This document shows positions 1-9,083 of a stretch of DNA of 33,782 nucleotides, piece after piece. Below the pieces are notes generated by a model, which saw only the letters and a program-made list of their open reading frames with translations, ran no database searches and was not told the DNA's origin. Origin of the DNA: Pseudomonadota bacterium (lineage in GTDB: Bacteria; Pseudomonadota; Alphaproteobacteria; Sphingomonadales; Sphingomonadaceae). The position numbers and the translations under genes are program-made. The DNA is taken from the NCBI GenBank assembly GCA_963205265.1, contig CAUJJI010000143.1:1-33782 (forward strand). Direction: 5' to 3'. How positions within the stretch are numbered: position 1 is the stretch's first letter; every line of letters starts with the position of its first letter.

Positions 1-26
1 GGTCCCCCTCCCCGTGCCGGGGAGGA
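1..26. repeat. Partial copy of repeat family C at window edge
   Basis: The first 26 bases match the right-hand arm of the family C repeats seen complete at 8892-9031 and 17911-18045 (a C-rich run, then CCGTGCCGGGGAGGA). The rest of the element would lie before the window. Bases 27-126 show no other structure apart from a purine-rich ribosome binding site (GGGGAAGGG) just before prs. Confidence 0.7.
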
Positions 27-126
27 ACTCCCAGCAATCCCCCGCTTCGCGCCGCGCAATATTGCATTCCCGCGACTCTCGGCTAGAGGCTCGCGCTGAG
101 GCAAGCGACCGGGGAAGGGCAGCGCA

Positions 127-1062
<936 letters not shown>

Positions 1063-1077
1063 GGGCCTGATCGACTG

Positions 1078-1860
1078 ATGAACCTCGAGGCCGACATCGC
1101 TCTCGCCCAGCGGCTCGCCGATGCGGCCGCGGCGGCGATCCGGCCGCATTTCCGCAGCGGCCTGGCGTCGGAGCGCAAGGGCGACGCCACTCCCGTCACG
1201 CTGGCCGACCGCGCCGCCGAGGAAGCGATGCGCCGCATTCTCAAGGCCGAAGTCCCGCGCGACACCGTGATCGGCGAGGAATTCGGCGCCAGCGCGGGGT
1301 CCTCGGGCCGGAGCTGGGTGCTCGACCCGATCGACGGCACCGCCTCGTTCCTCGTCGGCCGGCCGATCTTCGGCACGCTGATCGCGCTGGTGGTGGAAGG
1401 CTGGCCGGTGCTCGGCGTGATCGACCAGCCGATCCTCGGCGAGCGCTGGGTCGGCGCGACCGGGCGGCCGACCACGCTCAACGGCCAGCCCGCCCGCACC
1501 CGCGCCTGCCCCCGGCTGGCCGACGCGACGCTGGCGACCACCGGGCCGCACTATTTCGACGATCACGACGGCGGGCACTTCATGGGCCTGGCCGCCAGGA
1601 CCGACCACAAGCGCATGGTCATGGGCGGCGACTGCTACAACTATGCGCTGCTCGCCTCGGGCCATATCGACCTGGTCTGCGAGGCGGGGCTCAAGCTCCA
1701 CGACTGGGCGGCGCTGGTGCCGGTGGTCGAAGGCGCCGGCGGGACGATGTGCGACTGGAGCGGCGACCCGCTCCACGCCGGCTCGACCGGGCACGTGCTG
1801 GCACTGGGCGACCCGGCGCGGCTCGAGGACGTGGTCGCGGCGCTCGCCTGCGGGCACTGA
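1078..1860 (+). CDS. hisN: Inositol monophosphatase family, probable histidinol-phosphatase
   Basis: A 260-residue Mg-dependent phosphatase of the inositol monophosphatase superfamily. Visible metal-site motifs are GEEFG near residue 68, [12 protein letters not shown] near 81-92, and [15 protein letters not shown] near residues 204-218. In alphaproteobacteria and actinobacteria this subgroup commonly acts as the histidinol-phosphate phosphatase HisN, the penultimate step of histidine synthesis. An inositol-1-phosphatase or another small phosphomonoesterase cannot be excluded from sequence alone. It lies 15 bases after prs and 9 bases before the next gene, so the three genes look like one transcription unit. 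The family assignment is secure; the exact substrate is inferred. Confidence 0.85.
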   Translation: MNLEADIALAQRLADAAAAAIRPHFRSGLASERKGDATPVTLADRAAEEAMRRILKAEVPRDTVIGEEFGASAGSSGRSWVLDPIDGTASFLVGRPIFGTLIALVVEGWPVLGVIDQPILGERWVGATGRPTTLNGQPARTRACPRLADATLATTGPHYFDDHDGGHFMGLAARTDHKRMVMGGDCYNYALLASGHIDLVCEAGLKLHDWAALVPVVEGAGGTMCDWSGDPLHAGSTGHVLALGDPARLEDVVAALACGH

Positions 1861-1869
1861 GCGGCCGCG

Positions 1870-2316
1870 GTGCGGTTCTTCTTCTACGGCACGCTGCTGG
1901 CGGGCAGCGACAACCCCGTCGCCCGCTTCGTGCACGAGAAGCTGGAGCTGGTCGGCCCGGCCACGGCGCGGGGCGCGCTGCACGGCGTGCCCGATCCCGA
2001 AGGCTGGTACCCGGCACTGCTGCCGGGCGAGGGCGAGGTCCACGGCCGGCTCTATGCCGCGGGCGAAAGCTTCACCGCCGCCGATCTCGCCCGGCTCGAC
2101 GCCTACGAGGACTTCGATCCGGCCCGGCCCGAAGCCTCGCTCTACCTGCGCCTGCCCGTCGCGGTGCGCGGTCCGGACGGCGCGGAGCAGGCGGCCCAGG
2201 CCTATGTCTTCAACCGCCCGCTGCCCGACGGCGCGCGGCCGATCCCGGAGGGCGACTTCCGCGCCTGGCTGGACGGGCAGGGGCTGGCGCAGTTCCGCGG
2301 CCTGCGCGAGAGCTGA
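1870..2316 (+). CDS. Gamma-glutamylcyclotransferase-like (AIG2/GGCT fold) protein
   Basis: A 148-residue protein that opens with FFFYGTLL, the substrate-binding loop typical of the GGCT/AIG2-like fold. A later LDAYEDFDP segment provides acidic residues of the kind used in catalysis. Family members cyclise gamma-glutamyl amines or peptides to 5-oxoproline, or act on related gamma-glutamyl conjugates; the substrate here is unknown. The start is GTG at 1870, nine bases after hisN, chosen because the beta strand carrying the YGT loop begins immediately after it. It is probably co-transcribed with prs and hisN, but no functional link to them is obvious. Confidence 0.8.
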   Translation: MRFFFYGTLLAGSDNPVARFVHEKLELVGPATARGALHGVPDPEGWYPALLPGEGEVHGRLYAAGESFTAADLARLDAYEDFDPARPEASLYLRLPVAVRGPDGAEQAAQAYVFNRPLPDGARPIPEGDFRAWLDGQGLAQFRGLRES

Positions 2317-2328
2317 CCACGCCCGCGC

Positions 2329-2357
2329 TTGCCTTTCGCGCCAAGGCGCACTAAAGG
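2329..2357 (+). promoter_or_regulatory. Candidate promoter for rpmI-rplT
   Basis: TTGCCT at 2329-2334 and TAAAGG at 2352-2357 are separated by 17 bases, a weak sigma-70-like arrangement about 90 bases before rpmI. The -10 match is poor, so this is only a candidate. The rest of 2317-2446 shows no gene and would form the rpmI leader. Confidence 0.3.
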
Positions 2358-2446
2358 CGCGCGCTTCAACGACACGGAATCGAGCCGCCGGCCTGGCTGT
2401 AAGGGCTGCCAGGGCTGGTCGGACGTGTCCCAGACAGGAGACGAAA

Positions 2447-2650
2447 ATGCCCAAGCTCAAGACCAAGAGCGGCGTGAAGAAACGCTTCAAGCTCACCGCC
2501 ACCGGCAAGGTGAAGCACGGCGTCGCCGGCAAGCGCCACCGCCTGATCAGCCACAACGGCAAGTACATCCGCCAGAACCGCGGCACCGAAGTGATCTCCG
2601 ACGCCGATGCGAAGGTGATCAAGAAGTGGGCGCCCTACGGGCTGAACTGA
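2447..2650 (+). CDS. rpmI: 50S ribosomal protein L35
   Basis: A 67-residue, strongly basic ribosomal protein that starts [15 protein letters not shown] and contains [15 protein letters not shown], both diagnostic of bacterial L35. The ATG at 2447 follows a CAGGAGAC ribosome binding site and gives exactly the expected length; a much longer open frame upstream in the same phase is not coding. L20 follows after 13 bases, the conserved L35-L20 pair. In many bacteria infC precedes this pair, but here a GGCT-like gene is upstream, so infC must be elsewhere or further away. The L35-L20 operon is often controlled by L20 binding its mRNA; I did not identify such a site here. Confidence 0.97.
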   Translation: MPKLKTKSGVKKRFKLTATGKVKHGVAGKRHRLISHNGKYIRQNRGTEVISDADAKVIKKWAPYGLN

Positions 2651-2663
2651 GGAGTACTGAACC

Positions 2664-3026
2664 ATGGCACGCGTCAAAAGGGGTGTCACCACCCGCGCCA
2701 AGCACAAGAATATCCTCGAGCAGGCCAAGGGCTATCGCGGCCGCCGCAAGAACACCATCCGCGTCGCGCGGCAGGCGGTCGAAAAGGCCGGCCAGTACGC
2801 CTATCGCGACCGCAAGGTTAAGAAGCGCAGCTTCCGCGCCCTGTGGATCCAGCGCATCAACGCCGCGGTCCGGGCCGAAGGCCTGACCTACTCGCAGTTC
2901 ATCCACGGCACCAAGCTGGCCGGCATCGAGCTCGACCGCAAGGCGATGGCCGATCTGGCGATGAACGAAGCGGGCGTCTTTACCGCCGTCATCGCGCAGG
3001 CGAAGGCGGCGCTGCCTTCGGCCTGA
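2664..3026 (+). CDS. rplT: 50S ribosomal protein L20
   Basis: A 120-residue basic protein with the canonical start [15 protein letters not shown] and the conserved segment [24 protein letters not shown] split over residues 25-48. L20 is an early-assembling 23S rRNA-binding protein needed for 50S assembly. GAGG lies just before the ATG at 2664. A strong rho-independent terminator begins 22 bases after the stop codon. Transcription of L35-L20 therefore seems to end here instead of running into pheS, which lies about 500 bases downstream. Confidence 0.98.
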   Translation: MARVKRGVTTRAKHKNILEQAKGYRGRRKNTIRVARQAVEKAGQYAYRDRKVKKRSFRALWIQRINAAVRAEGLTYSQFIHGTKLAGIELDRKAMADLAMNEAGVFTAVIAQAKAALPSA

Positions 3027-3048
3027 GGGCCGGCCTTCCGGGTTTCGG

Positions 3049-3090
3049 AAAGGGGGTGCGGTCCGAAGGGATCGCACCCCCTTTTTCTTT
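3049..3090 (+). terminator. Rho-independent terminator after rplT
   Basis: A perfect 12-bp stem (AAAGGGGGTGCG at 3049-3060 pairing with CGCACCCCCTTT at 3073-3084) with a 12-base loop is followed directly by a T-rich tail (TTCTTT to 3090). It sits 22 bases past the rplT stop. It is the clearest intrinsic terminator in the window. Confidence 0.93.
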
Positions 3091-3108
3091 GATCGACAAC
3101 CAACCCCT

Positions 3109-3141
3109 CGTCATTCCCGCGAAGGCGGGAAGCCATCTCCC
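3109..3141 (+). repeat. Repeat family A, copy 1 (left flank of GIY-YIG gene)
   Basis: A 32-33 bp element beginning CGTCATTCCCGCGAAGGCGG and ending CCATCTCCC. It contains a hairpin TTCCCGC-GAAG-GCGGGAA with a 7-bp stem. An inverted copy with one mismatch in 32 positions lies at 3489-3520. It ends 10 bases before the ATG of the GIY-YIG gene. Confidence 0.92.
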
Positions 3142-3151
3142 GAGCCGGCCG

Positions 3152-3478
3152 ATGCATGACGACTTCAATCCGATGGTCTACCTGCTCGCCTCGCACCGCA
3201 ACGGCACGCTTTATGTCGGCGTGACATCGAACCTGCTGCAACGGCTGCACCAGCACCGGGAAGGGTTGATCGAAGGTTTCACCAGCGACTACGGAGTGCG
3301 TCGCCTCGTCTGGTTCGAACAGCATGCGACGATGGAATACGCGATCACTCGCGAGAAACGGATCAAGAAATGGAATCGGGCATGGAAGATTCGGCTGATC
3401 GAGGAGGCCAATCCGGACTGGCGCGACCTGGCGGTGGATCTGGGCTTCGATTGCTTGCCTTCGCGGCGGATCGACTGA
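3152..3478 (+). CDS. Small GIY-YIG nuclease domain protein framed by inverted repeats
   Basis: A 108-residue single-domain protein of the GIY-YIG superfamily. The first catalytic block is MVYLLASHRNGTLYVGVTSN (here YLL and YVG replace GIY and YIG). An LLQRLHQHREG segment follows with the expected Arg and His, and then AITREKRIKKWNRAWK supplies the catalytic Glu. This is the UvrC-like, YhbQ/UPF0213-type stand-alone group, often mis-named excinuclease ABC subunit C. Cellular function is unknown; a DNA endonuclease or nickase is likely from the fold. The start at 3152 lies 10 bases after one family A repeat, and the stop lies 10 bases before an inverted copy. The gene plus repeats therefore form a compact 412-bp unit inserted between rplT and pheS. 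An internal Met at codon 8 is an alternative start. No strong ribosome binding site is visible. Confidence 0.9.
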   Translation: MHDDFNPMVYLLASHRNGTLYVGVTSNLLQRLHQHREGLIEGFTSDYGVRRLVWFEQHATMEYAITREKRIKKWNRAWKIRLIEEANPDWRDLAVDLGFDCLPSRRID

Positions 3479-3488
3479 GGTTGGGGCA

Positions 3489-3520
3489 GGAGATGGGTTC
3501 CCGCCTTCGCGGGAATGACG
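3489..3520 (-). repeat. Repeat family A, copy 2 (right flank, abuts pheS)
   Basis: The inverse complement of copy 1 with one substitution in 32 positions. The hairpin TTCCCGC-CTTC-GCGGGAA at 3498-3515 ends six bases before the pheS ATG. The only Shine-Dalgarno-like bases of pheS (GGGA) therefore lie within its stem. Confidence 0.92.
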
Positions 3521-3521
3521 A

Positions 3522-4610
3522 ATGATGGACAATATCCAGGAACTTGGTGACGACCTCCTCGCTCGCATCGCCGCGGCGGCCGATCCCGCTGCGATCGAGG
3601 CGATCCGGGTCGAGGCGCTGGGCAAGCAGGGGTCGGTCTCGGCGCTGCTCAAGACGCTGGGGGCGATGAGCCCCGAGCAGCGGCAGGCCGAGGGGCCGAA
3701 GATCCACGCGCTGCGCGAGGCGGTGACGCAGGCGCTGGCCGGGCGCAAGGAAGCGCTCGAAGGCGCGGCGCTCGAGGCGCGGCTTGCGGCCGAAACGGTC
3801 GACCTCTCGCTCCCCGCGCCCGAAATGCCGCGCGGTTCGGTGCATCCGATCGCACAGGTCATGGACGAACTGGCCGAGATCTTCGCCGACATGGGCTTTG
3901 CCGTCGCCACCGGTCCCGAGATCGAGGACGACTGGCACAACTTCACCGCGCTCAACATGCCCGAGAGCCACCCGGCGCGGGCGATGCACGACACGTTCTA
4001 TTTCCCCGACCGCAATGCGCTGGGCCGCGAGATGCTGCTGCGCACGCACACCTCGCCGGTGCAGATCCGCGCCATGCTGGAGCGCGGGGCGCCGCTGCGC
4101 GTCATCGCCCCGGGCCGCGTCTACCGCTCGGACAGCGACGCGACGCATACGCCGATGTTCCACCAGATCGAAGGCCTGGTGATCGACAAGGACATCCACC
4201 TCGGCCACTTGAAGTGGACGCTGGAGACGTTCCTCAAGGCCTATTTCGAGCGCGAGGACATCGTCCTGCGCCTCAGGCCCAGCTACTTCCCCTTTACCGA
4301 GCCTTCGGTGGAAGTCGACGTCGGCTACACGCTGGTGAACGGCAAGCGCGTCGTCGGCGGAGCGGAAGGCTGGATGGAAGTGCTCGGCAGCGGCATGGTC
4401 AACCGCCATGTCATCGCCGCCGCCGGGCTCGACCCTGACGCGTGGCAGGGCTTCGCCTTCGGCACCGGCGTCGACCGGCTGGCCATGCTCAAGTACGGCA
4501 TGGACGACCTGCGCGCCTTCTTCGACGGCGACGTGCGCTGGCTGTCGCACTACGGCTTTTCCGCGCTCGACGTGCCGACGCTGTCGGGCGGCGTGGGGAC
4601 TTCGGCGTGA
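3522..4610 (+). CDS. pheS: Phenylalanine-tRNA ligase alpha subunit
   Basis: The catalytic alpha subunit of the alpha2-beta2 enzyme that charges tRNA-Phe. The 362-residue length is typical. An N-terminal coiled-coil region (residues 1-90) is followed by the class II core with [18 protein letters not shown] near 206-223 and the motif [16 protein letters not shown] near 252-267. Motif 3 is represented by the [16 protein letters not shown] segment near 314-329. Two in-frame ATG codons (3522 and 3525) follow directly after a family A repeat, and either could be the start. pheT lies 217 bases downstream instead of being immediately adjacent, because a family D repeat occupies the gap. Confidence 0.97.
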   Translation: MMDNIQELGDDLLARIAAAADPAAIEAIRVEALGKQGSVSALLKTLGAMSPEQRQAEGPKIHALREAVTQALAGRKEALEGAALEARLAAETVDLSLPAPEMPRGSVHPIAQVMDELAEIFADMGFAVATGPEIEDDWHNFTALNMPESHPARAMHDTFYFPDRNALGREMLLRTHTSPVQIRAMLERGAPLRVIAPGRVYRSDSDATHTPMFHQIEGLVIDKDIHLGHLKWTLETFLKAYFEREDIVLRLRPSYFPFTEPSVEVDVGYTLVNGKRVVGGAEGWMEVLGSGMVNRHVIAAAGLDPDAWQGFAFGTGVDRLAMLKYGMDDLRAFFDGDVRWLSHYGFSALDVPTLSGGVGTSA

Positions 4611-4619
4611 TGGTTTCGA

Positions 4620-4797
4620 TCACGCTGAGGCGCGGAGACGCGGAGAGGAAGGAAGCTTGTTCGCGCAGAGACCGCAAAGCGCGCAGAGATAGTTGCGCCT
4701 CGCGGCGAAGCCGCCTGCCAACCCCTTCGCTTGCGCGTGATCGGGAAGCCTGCGGCGCGCGCGACATCTTCGCGTCCTCTGCGCTCTCCGCGCGAAC
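4620..4797. repeat. Repeat family D, copy 1, between pheS and pheT
   Basis: The pheS-pheT gap holds runs of the CGCGGAGA / CGCAGAGA type (4630-4646 and 4660-4690) and an opposing arm at 4771-4796 (CGCGTCCTCTGCGCTCTCCG then CGCGAA). The arms can pair imperfectly into a long stem. A second, better conserved pair lies at 30219-30371. I see no gene in 4611-4827. The right arm ends about 30 bases before pheT. Confidence 0.8.
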
Positions 4798-4827
4798 CAA
4801 GAACTTCCCTTCCCCGAAGGTTGCACG

Positions 4828-7215
4828 ATGAAATTCTCGCTTTCCTGGCTCAAGGACCATCTCGACACCTCGGCTTCGGTCAAAGAGATCGCGGCCGCGC
4901 TCAACGCCATCGGGCTCGAGGTCGAAGGCGTCGAGGACCCGGCGGCCAGGCTCGCCGGCTTCCGCATCGCCCGCGTGCTGACCGCCGAGCGCCACCCCAA
5001 TGCCGACAAGCTCCAGGTGCTCAGCGTCGACACCGGCGACGGCCAGCCGCTGCAGGTCGTCTGCGGCGCCCCCAATGCGCGCGCCGGGCTCGTGGGCGTG
5101 CTCGGCCTGCCGGGCGCGGTCGTGCCGGCGGGCGGCTTCGAGCTCAAGAAGTCGGCGATCCGCGGCGTCGAATCGAACGGCATGATGTGCTCGACGCGCG
5201 AGCTCGAGCTGGGCGACGACCACGACGGCATCATCGAGCTGCCCGAGGACGCGCCGGTCGGCACCGCCTTCGCCGACTGGCACGGCGCCGATCCGGTGTT
5301 CGACGTCGCCATCACGCCCAACCGGCCCGACTGCATGGGCGTCTACGGCATCGCCCGCGACCTTGCCGCCGCGGGGCTCGGCACGCTGAAGCCGATCGCG
5401 GCGAAGCAGGTCGCCGGCAGCTTCCCCTGCCCGACCGAGATCCGCACCGACGATCCCGAAGGCTGCCCGGCCTTCTACGGCCGTGCGATCCGCGGCGTCA
5501 GCAACGGCGCCTCGCCCGACTGGCTGCAGGCGCGGCTCAAGAGCGCGGGCCAGCGGCCGATCTCGGCGCTGGTCGACATCACCAACTACGTGATGCTCGC
5601 TTACGGCCGCCCGGCGCACGCCTACGACATGGCCAGGCTGGCCGGCGCGGTCGTCGCGCGGCGCGCGCGGGACGGCGAGACGGTGCTCGCGCTCAACGGC
5701 AAGGAATACGCGCTCGACGGCGAAATGACGGTGATCGCCGACGCGGCCGGCGTCCACGACATCGCCGGGATCATGGGCGGCGAGCATTCGGGCTGTTCCG
5801 AGAGGACGACCGACGTGCTGCTCGAGATCGCCTATTTCGATCCCCAGCGCATCGCCGCGACCGGGCGCAAGCTCAACCTGACTTCGGACGCGCGCAGCCG
5901 GTTCGAGCGAGGAGTCGACCCGCAGTTCCTCGACGCCGGGCTCGACCTCCTGACCGGGCTGATTCTCGAGATCTGCGGCGGCGAGGCATCGGAAATCGTC
6001 CGCGCCGGTTCGCCGCCTGCGGGCACGAAGGCGGTCGCCTACGACCCCGCGCTGGCAGGCAGCCTCGGCGGCGTCGCCGTGCCCGAGAGCGAGCAGAAGC
6101 GCATCCTCGAAGCGCTGGGCTTCGCGGTCTCGCCGGAATGGCAGGTCACCACCCCCGGCTGGCGCCCCGACATCGACGGCGCGCCCGACATCGTCGAGGA
6201 AGTGATCCGCATCCACGGCCTCGACAAGGTCGCCAGCGTACCGCTTCCCCGCGCCGACGGCGTCGCGCGGCCGACCGCCACCCCGGCGCAGAAGCTCGAG
6301 CGGCGCCTGCGCCGCGCCGCCGCCGCGCGCGGCAGCCACGAGGCGGTGACCTGGTCGTTCCTCCCTGAAAGCGAGGCCGCGGCCTTTGCCGAGGGCGATC
6401 TCTGGGTGCTCGCCAACCCGATCAGCGAGGACATGAAGGCGATGCGCCCCTCGCTGCTGCCCGGCCTGCTCTCGGCGGCGCGGCGCAACCTCGACCGCGG
6501 CGCGGCCGGGCTGCGGCTGTTCGAGATCGGCCGCCGCTATCTGCGCGGCGCAGACGGCGCGAGCGACGAGCGGCTGTCGCTGGCGCTGGTGCTGGCCGGC
6601 GAGAAGACGCCGCGCGGCTGGGCGACCGGCAAGGCCACGAGCTTCGACGCCTTCGACGCCAAGGCCGAGGCACTGGCGCTGCTCGCCGAAGCCGGCGCAC
6701 CGGTCGACAACCTGCAGGTCATGGGCGAGGCGGGCGAGCAGTTCCACCCCGGCCAGTCGGCGACGCTGCGGCTCGGGCCCAAGACGGTGCTGGCGCGCTT
6801 CGGCATGCTCCACCCGCGCCTGCTCAGGCAGTTCGACATCGACGCGCCGGTCGCGGTGGCCGAACTGTTACTCGACGCGATTCCCGCCCGGAAGGGCGCC
6901 GCGACTTTCGCCCGCGCGCACTACGCCCCGCCCGCGCTGCAGGCGGTGACGCGCGACTTCGCCTTCCTCGTGCCGGCGGAGCTGCCGGCGGGCGACCTCG
7001 TGCGCGTGGTGCGGAACGCCGACAAGGCCAACATCGTCGCCGCGCGCCTGTTCGACGACTTCCGCGGCCAGGGCGTGCCCGAGGGGCAGAAGTCGCTGGC
7101 GATCGAAGTGACGCTGCAGCCGGGCGAGAAGAGCTACGACGAGGCCGAGCTGAAGGCCGTGGCCGATCGCGTGACCGCGGCGGCGGCGAAAGTGGGGGGC
7201 CTGTTGCGGGGGTGA
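4828..7215 (+). CDS. pheT: Phenylalanine-tRNA ligase beta subunit
   Basis: The beta subunit of phenylalanyl-tRNA synthetase, contributing tRNA binding and editing. The 795-residue protein matches the family length. It opens MKFSLSWLKDHL. An EMAP/OB-fold tRNA-binding domain spans about residues 39-148 and ends GVESNGMMCSTREL. The B3/B4 editing region follows (about 200-390, including HDIAGIMGGEHSG). A B5 domain lies around 400-475, and a C-terminal FDX-ACB anticodon-binding domain covers about residues 700-795 (from ALQAVTRDFAFLVP). It acts with pheS, 217 bases upstream on the same strand. The start follows an AAGG-rich segment. Confidence 0.97.
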   Translation: MKFSLSWLKDHLDTSASVKEIAAALNAIGLEVEGVEDPAARLAGFRIARVLTAERHPNADKLQVLSVDTGDGQPLQVVCGAPNARAGLVGVLGLPGAVVPAGGFELKKSAIRGVESNGMMCSTRELELGDDHDGIIELPEDAPVGTAFADWHGADPVFDVAITPNRPDCMGVYGIARDLAAAGLGTLKPIAAKQVAGSFPCPTEIRTDDPEGCPAFYGRAIRGVSNGASPDWLQARLKSAGQRPISALVDITNYVMLAYGRPAHAYDMARLAGAVVARRARDGETVLALNGKEYALDGEMTVIADAAGVHDIAGIMGGEHSGCSERTTDVLLEIAYFDPQRIAATGRKLNLTSDARSRFERGVDPQFLDAGLDLLTGLILEICGGEASEIVRAGSPPAGTKAVAYDPALAGSLGGVAVPESEQKRILEALGFAVSPEWQVTTPGWRPDIDGAPDIVEEVIRIHGLDKVASVPLPRADGVARPTATPAQKLERRLRRAAAARGSHEAVTWSFLPESEAAAFAEGDLWVLANPISEDMKAMRPSLLPGLLSAARRNLDRGAAGLRLFEIGRRYLRGADGASDERLSLALVLAGEKTPRGWATGKATSFDAFDAKAEALALLAEAGAPVDNLQVMGEAGEQFHPGQSATLRLGPKTVLARFGMLHPRLLRQFDIDAPVAVAELLLDAIPARKGAATFARAHYAPPALQAVTRDFAFLVPAELPAGDLVRVVRNADKANIVAARLFDDFRGQGVPEGQKSLAIEVTLQPGEKSYDEAELKAVADRVTAAAAKVGGLLRG

Positions 7216-7219
7216 CTAT

Positions 7220-7310
7220 CGTCGTCCCGGGCCTGACCCGGGACCGCTCTCCTCCGGGCAGAGCATTCCGCCGACGTGGCCAGCGGTCCCAGGTCGCGCC
7301 CGGGACGACG
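7220..7310. repeat. Repeat family B inverted pair between pheT and prfC
   Basis: The left arm 7220-7248 (CGTCGTCCCGGGCCTGACCC then GGGACCGCT) and right arm 7282-7310 (AGCGGTCCCAGGTCGCGCCC then GGGACGACG) are near-perfect inverse complements about 33 bases apart. Each arm is itself a GC-rich hairpin. This is a REPIN-like structure of 91 bp. Confidence 0.88.
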
Positions 7311-7369
7311 AGTTGGCCCCGACATTCCCCCATGGACGTCACCCCGCAGGACCGCTAACCGCGCCGCCT

Positions 7370-8890
7370 ATGTCCAACCGCCGCACCTTCGCCATCATCT
7401 CGCACCCCGACGCGGGCAAGACCACGCTGACCGAGAAGCTTTTGCTGCAGGGCGGCGCGATCCATCTCGCGGGCGAGGTCAAGGCGCGCGGGGCGGCGCG
7501 GCGGGCGCGGTCGGACTGGATGAAGATCGAACAGCAGCGCGGGATTTCGGTCACCTCGAGCGTGATGACTTTCGAGAAGGACGGCATAACCTTCAACCTG
7601 CTCGACACCCCGGGCCACGAGGACTTCTCCGAGGACACCTACCGCACGCTGACCGCAGTCGATTCGGCAGTCATGGTGATCGACGCAGCCAAGGGCATCG
7701 AGCCGCAGACGCGCAAGCTGTTCGAAGTCTGCCGCATGCGGTCGGTGCCGATCATCACTTTCGTCAACAAGGTCGACCGCGAGGGCCGCGCGGTCTTCGC
7801 GATCCTCGACGAGGTCGCCGACGCGCTCGCGCTCGACGTCGTGCCGATGACCTGGCCGGTCGGCATGGGCGGGACTTTCGAAGGCGTGCTCGACCTCGCC
7901 ACCAACCGCATCAGCCGCCCCGAGGGCGACAGCCGCGAATTCCTCGGCAAGGTCGAGGACGCGCCCCAGCTGCCCGAGGACGTCGCCGAGGAGATCGAGC
8001 TGGCTCAGGCCGGCTATCCCGAGTTCGACATCGCGGCCTATCGCCACGGCGACCTGACGCCGGTCTACTTCGGCTCGGCGCTGAAGAACTTCGGCGTCGC
8101 CGAGCTGATCGACGCCCTCGCCCGCTACGCCCCGCCGCCGCGCCCGCAGCCTTCGGAAGCGGGCGAGATCAGCCCCGAGCGGCCCGAAGTCACCGGCTTC
8201 GTGTTCAAGGTCCAGGCCAACATGGACCCGCAGCACCGCGACCGCATCGCCTTCATGCGGCTGGTCTCGGGCACCTTCAAGCGCGGCATGAAGCTCGTCC
8301 CCTCGGGCCTCGGCAAGCCGATCGCGGTCCATTCGCCGATCCTGTTCTTCGCCCAGGACCGCGAGATCGCCGACAGCGCCGAGCCGGGCGACATCATCGG
8401 CATCCCCAACCACGGCACGCTGCGCGTCGGCGACACCCTGTCCGAGAGGAACGAGGTGCGCTTCACCGGCCTGCCCAACTTCGCGCCCGAGATTCTGCGC
8501 CGCGTCGTGCTCAAGGACCCGACCAAGACCAAGCAGCTGCGCAAGGCGCTCGACGACCTCTCCGAGGAAGGCGTGATCCAGGTGTTCTACCCCGAGATCG
8601 GCGCGCAGTGGATCGTCGGCGTGGTCGGCCAGCTGCAGCTCGACGTGCTCGTCAGCCGGCTCGAGGCCGAATACAAGGTCGCGGCCATGCTCGAGCCCGC
8701 GCCTTTCGACACGGCGCGCTGGCTCAAGGGATCGGACGCGGCGCTCAAGGGCTTCACCGACTTCAACAAGGGCAACCTCGCGCGCGATCGCGACGGCGAC
8801 CCGGTGTTCCTGGCGCGGTCGGCCTGGGACGTGGGCTACCAGCAGGAACGCAACCCGGAGCTGAGCTTCAGCGCGACCAAGGAGCGGTAG
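7370..8890 (+). CDS. prfC: Peptide chain release factor 3
   Basis: RF3 is a translational GTPase that recycles RF1/RF2 from the ribosome after termination. This 506-residue protein carries the G1 loop SHPDAGKTTLTEK, the switch II motif DTPGHEDFSEDTYR, and the G4 motif NKVDRE. It also has the RF3-type segment SDWMKIEQQRGISVTSSVM, where E. coli RF3 has the same motif. Domain 2 begins near residue 280 and domain 3 near 390. I chose ATG 7370 because homology begins at MSNRRTFAIISHPDAG; an upstream in-frame ATG at 7313 would add 19 unlikely residues running into the repeat region. A family B repeat pair lies just upstream. Confidence 0.96.
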   Translation: MSNRRTFAIISHPDAGKTTLTEKLLLQGGAIHLAGEVKARGAARRARSDWMKIEQQRGISVTSSVMTFEKDGITFNLLDTPGHEDFSEDTYRTLTAVDSAVMVIDAAKGIEPQTRKLFEVCRMRSVPIITFVNKVDREGRAVFAILDEVADALALDVVPMTWPVGMGGTFEGVLDLATNRISRPEGDSREFLGKVEDAPQLPEDVAEEIELAQAGYPEFDIAAYRHGDLTPVYFGSALKNFGVAELIDALARYAPPPRPQPSEAGEISPERPEVTGFVFKVQANMDPQHRDRIAFMRLVSGTFKRGMKLVPSGLGKPIAVHSPILFFAQDREIADSAEPGDIIGIPNHGTLRVGDTLSERNEVRFTGLPNFAPEILRRVVLKDPTKTKQLRKALDDLSEEGVIQVFYPEIGAQWIVGVVGQLQLDVLVSRLEAEYKVAAMLEPAPFDTARWLKGSDAALKGFTDFNKGNLARDRDGDPVFLARSAWDVGYQQERNPELSFSATKER

Positions 8891-8891
8891 C

Positions 8892-9031
8892 ATCCTCCCC
8901 AGGATGGGGAGGGGGACCGCCGCCGCAGGCGGTGGTGGAGGGGGCCCACCTCATCGCTGCAGCGTCCAGAGGAGAACCCCCTCCACCGCGCCGCTGCGCG
9001 TCGCGGTCCCCCTCCCCGTGCCGGGGAGGAT
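8892..9031. repeat. Repeat family C, complete inverted pair
   Basis: About 140 bp occupy nearly the whole prfC-acetyltransferase gap. The left arm has ATCCTCCCCAGGATGGGGAG then GGGGACCGC. The right arm at about 9002-9031 ends GGTCCCCCTCCCCGTGCCGG then GGAGGAT. Inner segments (GGTGGTGGAGGGGGC and CCCCCTCCACCGCGCC) are also inverse complements, so the whole element could fold into one long branched stem. Confidence 0.88.
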
Positions 9032-9083
9032 TGAAACATGGCCGCCTCTCCCTACCTCCCAAGGCACAACCCAGGAGCTCCCC

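Noticed and set aside
4489..6813. A 774-codon open frame on the reverse strand across pheT
   Set aside because: It lies wholly antisense to pheT, which has strong family motifs. Long antisense frames are expected in DNA this rich in G+C, and its protein is Arg/Ala/Gly-rich with no recognisable domain.
7355..8893. A 512-codon reverse frame across prfC
   Set aside because: It is antisense to RF3 and has shadow-type composition; no motif supports it.
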